From: Membranipora membranacea
Lineage: Eukaryota; Bryozoa; Gymnolaemata; Cheilostomatida; Membraniporidae
Length of the DNA stretch: 64,000 nt
NCBI GenBank assembly: GCA_914767715.1
Contig: OU612065.1
Location: forward strand, 5,394,001-5,458,000
Direction: 5' to 3'
A model generated the notes under the pieces. It did not search any database. It was not told where the DNA came from and saw only the letters and a program-made list of their open reading frames with translations. Made by a program: the position numbers and the translations under genes. This document shows positions 61,701 to 64,000 of this stretch, one piece after another. Positions within the stretch are counted from its first letter, which is position 1, and the number at the start of each line of letters is the position of its first letter.

Positions 61701-63156
61701 TTTTTATCCTAACATAGGCGGTTTTCAAGATAACCCTCTTTTCAGCACGTTTTTCCCAAGCGGCGAGGGTTAAAAGTACCAAACTGGAGAGAGGACAACT
61801 CCGTATTGAGGCCTAAATCAGAGCTCAGAAAACTGTCTATTATGAACATCCATGGGTGAGTTTCATAAGCCAATACATCCAAACGCCAATCAAACCATAA
61901 TATTTACAATGTTGTCCGAATATTTTATCAAATATAATCCAGCAATCGTTGATCAAGTTGTGGCATAGAAAATAACAGCAATATGTAAAAGGGTTGAGAA
62001 TGTTGTGATTTCAGTTATGAGACAGTTGCTGTGACATTACTCTGGGTTATTTTGCTCCTTGCTGCACATCCACAACTACAGGAGGAGATATTCATAGAGC
62101 TAAGGAAATCAACCGGGAAGAAATCTTTGTTATTAGAGGCATTTATTCTGGAAACACTCAGGTTAGAACTATTTAATTGATATTATTTTATCAAAAGTTT
62201 TCACCACTCTGTACAGAATTCTGGTACTACCATAGATGAGTGGGACTAAATGTCAGCTAGGGTTTAGTTTAGCTACTTTGGGGGTAACTTAATGTTGTCT
62301 AGCATTAATTATTGGCTACCTTGAGGTGGGAGTCTATATAAAATGAAGAGGGTGAGTAAGTGTAAGCTAGCTTGGAATTTATAGCTGTGGGATGGTGGTG
62401 TTAAATTTGGGTGCCAATTTAGGTGTGGAATTTAGGTGCTTAATGGCTCCTCTAGAGTATTCACAATGACACGCTGAGCTGCATGAATATAGTTATGATT
62501 ATGAGTTTTTGACGGCCTAAGTTATGAGCACTTCTTCTTCAGACTGGTTATTAATTTATACTTGCAGGTTCAGTATGGCTTCACCTTTGGCAATGCCTCA
62601 CATGACGACTGAGACAGTGGAAATAAACGGCTATGTAATACCCAAAGATACTCTTATCCTTATTAACCTCTGGTCAGGAAGTCGAGATGAGAGAATATGG
62701 GGTTATCGCCCGGACCTGTTTGATCCTTCTAGATTTCTGCACCCTGACGGCCAGGTAAGAATCAGATATCAGTTCATGGTATTTAAATGTTATGTCGATT
62801 GATAAAGATAACTATGTTTTGATGTATATGTATAGTGTGGTCCAGTTTCAAAGTAAAATGCTGATAAGGCATATGCTAAGAATCAGTTCATTTTGATTAT
62901 CCAGGTCAATACAGCTATAGCAGACCACCTGGTTGCATTTGGAAGTGGTCGCAGGAGATGTGTAGGAGAACAGCTAGCTAAATCACACATTCACAGATTT
63001 ACGGAGGAGTTAATATCGCGCTGTCAAATTAAACTGGCAAATAAAGAGAAGATTGATTACTGGCCCGAGGACGGTAACGGGAGAAATGTTCCTCCAGTGA
63101 CAGATCTTAAGTTTACGTTGAGAACACAGCTTCACAAGACTGATGCCGAGAACTGA
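58787..63156 (+). CDS. P450-3: cytochrome P450, clan-2 (CYP1/2/17-like), intact
   Basis: Microsomal haem-thiolate monooxygenase. Exons 58787-58913, 59302-59530, 59714-59847, 60084-60309, 60541-60685, 61160-61227, 62015-62161, 62568-62754, 62905-63156 join in phase: 1,515 nt, 504 residues, the usual P450 length. An N-terminal hydrophobic anchor (about residues 17-32) is followed by a proline-containing hinge and PIIGHLHLLG. I-helix AGYET is at 309-313, K-helix ExxR (ETLR) at 356-359, DPSRF follows, and the haem loop FGSGRRRCVG has the ligand cysteine at about residue 440. Overall features suit animal clan 2; substrate cannot be told. The start fits a TATA box 76 bases upstream. It is the only functional copy of three. 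Intron 6 carries a complete MITE. Confidence 0.92.
61383..61838. mobile_element. Complete MITE in P450-3 intron 6
   Basis: Inverted ends AGACAGTTTTCTGAGCTCTG and its exact reverse complement, with inverted similarity continuing inward over about 100 bp (GCACGTTTTTCC, AACCCTCTTT). The empty site in P450-2 (GCATATTATG near 32700) shows a 2-bp AT or TA duplication, as in Tc1/mariner-type MITEs. No coding capacity. The site differs by some 40 bp from the MITE insertion in P450-1. Confidence 0.85.
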
Positions 63157-64000
63157 GAGTAATGCTTACATGACATACTCAGTATGAACATGAGAGATGA
63201 GCTTGTTAAACATCGTTGTGATTGAAGTTAGCAGAGCTTTGCTGCCTGTTACCATTTGGTATCATGAGTAATACACTTATTGAATATTCCGACGAGTCAA
63301 TTTGTTAAAAGAATAGTTTTTTTATTCATTATTACGTGTGGTAAAAATAAAATTTTCTATTTTACAAAACATTAAAATGCTGTCAAAAAATCATAAAAAA
63401 AAACAATGTCTAAAGAAATGAGAAAACGAACACCAGTTCAATCAAAATACAGAATGTCCATGTCTAATTTTGCAGTATAAGGAATATTAGCCAGTTTCCG
63501 ACACAAGGGTATCAGTAGTGACGGGTATTGACTGTGGTGTTATCACAAGCACAAAACACATGAAACAATAGAACAGATTTGAAAATAACTCAGGATACAC
63601 CTAAATGGTTATAAAGAGATAAACAACTTTCTTGGAAAAAGATAAGAGATTATATAAGTGACTAGAGAGAGACAAGATGGCAATGTGTTGAATTGCAAAC
63701 ATGAGTACAACATTCTTAAATTAAAAAATTAATTAAGATCACAATATGGAATTTGTTGAATAAATGCAATTTACTTCAAACAAATAAAAGTCCTAGTAGA
63801 TTGTATCACAGAGTAAGGATATATTCTTAGTCTACGATTATATGTACCAAATGATACTGGGAAATTTGTAAAAAAATCTACTTCCCAATCACCACTTCTT
63901 CTAACAAATTATGCTATGACAATAATAACCATGTCAAATAATTAAGGCAATGACTTTTCATTCCATTCTTCTGATAACTACTCTATATTAATTCGGTCAT
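63157..64000. other. 3' flank of P450-3
   Basis: Shared with the flanks of P450-1 and P450-2 to the end of the window, with small indels. No supported gene. Confidence 0.55.

Overview
The window is AT-rich, intron-dense animal DNA: GT-AG introns of roughly 100-2,400 bp, metazoan gene families (a TRPA-type ion channel, a clan-2 cytochrome P450, a MADD/DENN fragment, a von Willebrand A domain) and many DNA-transposon, SINE and LINE remnants. An early-branching invertebrate such as a sponge is my guess from gene structure; the sequence does not prove the phylum. Nothing here is prokaryotic.

The main structure is a three-fold tandem array of a two-gene unit of about 20 kb, TRPA channel then P450, all on the + strand. 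Unit 1: TRPA-A (5' half lies before the window; 64-4949) plus P450-1 (8866-12413). Unit 2: TRPA-B (14908-27550) plus P450-2 (29976-34038). Unit 3: TRPA-C (43661-56370) plus P450-3 (58787-63156). I joined exons by hand. TRPA-B and TRPA-C give uninterrupted reading frames of 1,234 and 1,232 codons, with about 15 ankyrin repeats, six membrane segments, a pore loop and a TRPA C-terminal tail. P450-3 gives an intact 504-residue enzyme. P450-1 and P450-2 are pseudogenes broken by different lesions, so the channels were kept while two of the three enzymes decayed.

Shared insertions order the history. A TIR element in a TRPA intron and a SINE upstream of the P450 occur in units 1 and 2 but not in 3, so units 1 and 2 are the youngest pair. 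Later events are unit-specific: a ~3 kb insert and a hAT-like element after TRPA-A; a 1,361-bp TTAA-flanked giant hairpin, a 30-bp palindrome in coding sequence and loss of a 27-nt microexon in TRPA-B; a ~0.5 kb TIR element in TRPA-C; and separate insertions of one MITE family in P450-1 and P450-3. In P450-1 that MITE is joined to a deletion that removed the exon carrying the I-helix and ExxR motif.

Between units 2 and 3 (about 35.1-43.5 kb) lies a patchwork: a three-exon MADD fragment on the minus strand, the 3' end of a non-LTR retrotransposon, a 5'-truncated von Willebrand A gene with an in-frame TGA, and, inside one of its introns, a 2,844-bp foldback-like transposon. That element's inverted ends are built of a GGGACTTTGG-type minisatellite and are flanked by an 8-bp target duplication.

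TRPA channels sense electrophiles and other irritants in many animals, and P450s make or clear such compounds, so the repeated pairing could be functional. This is inference; adjacency by co-duplication alone explains it equally well.
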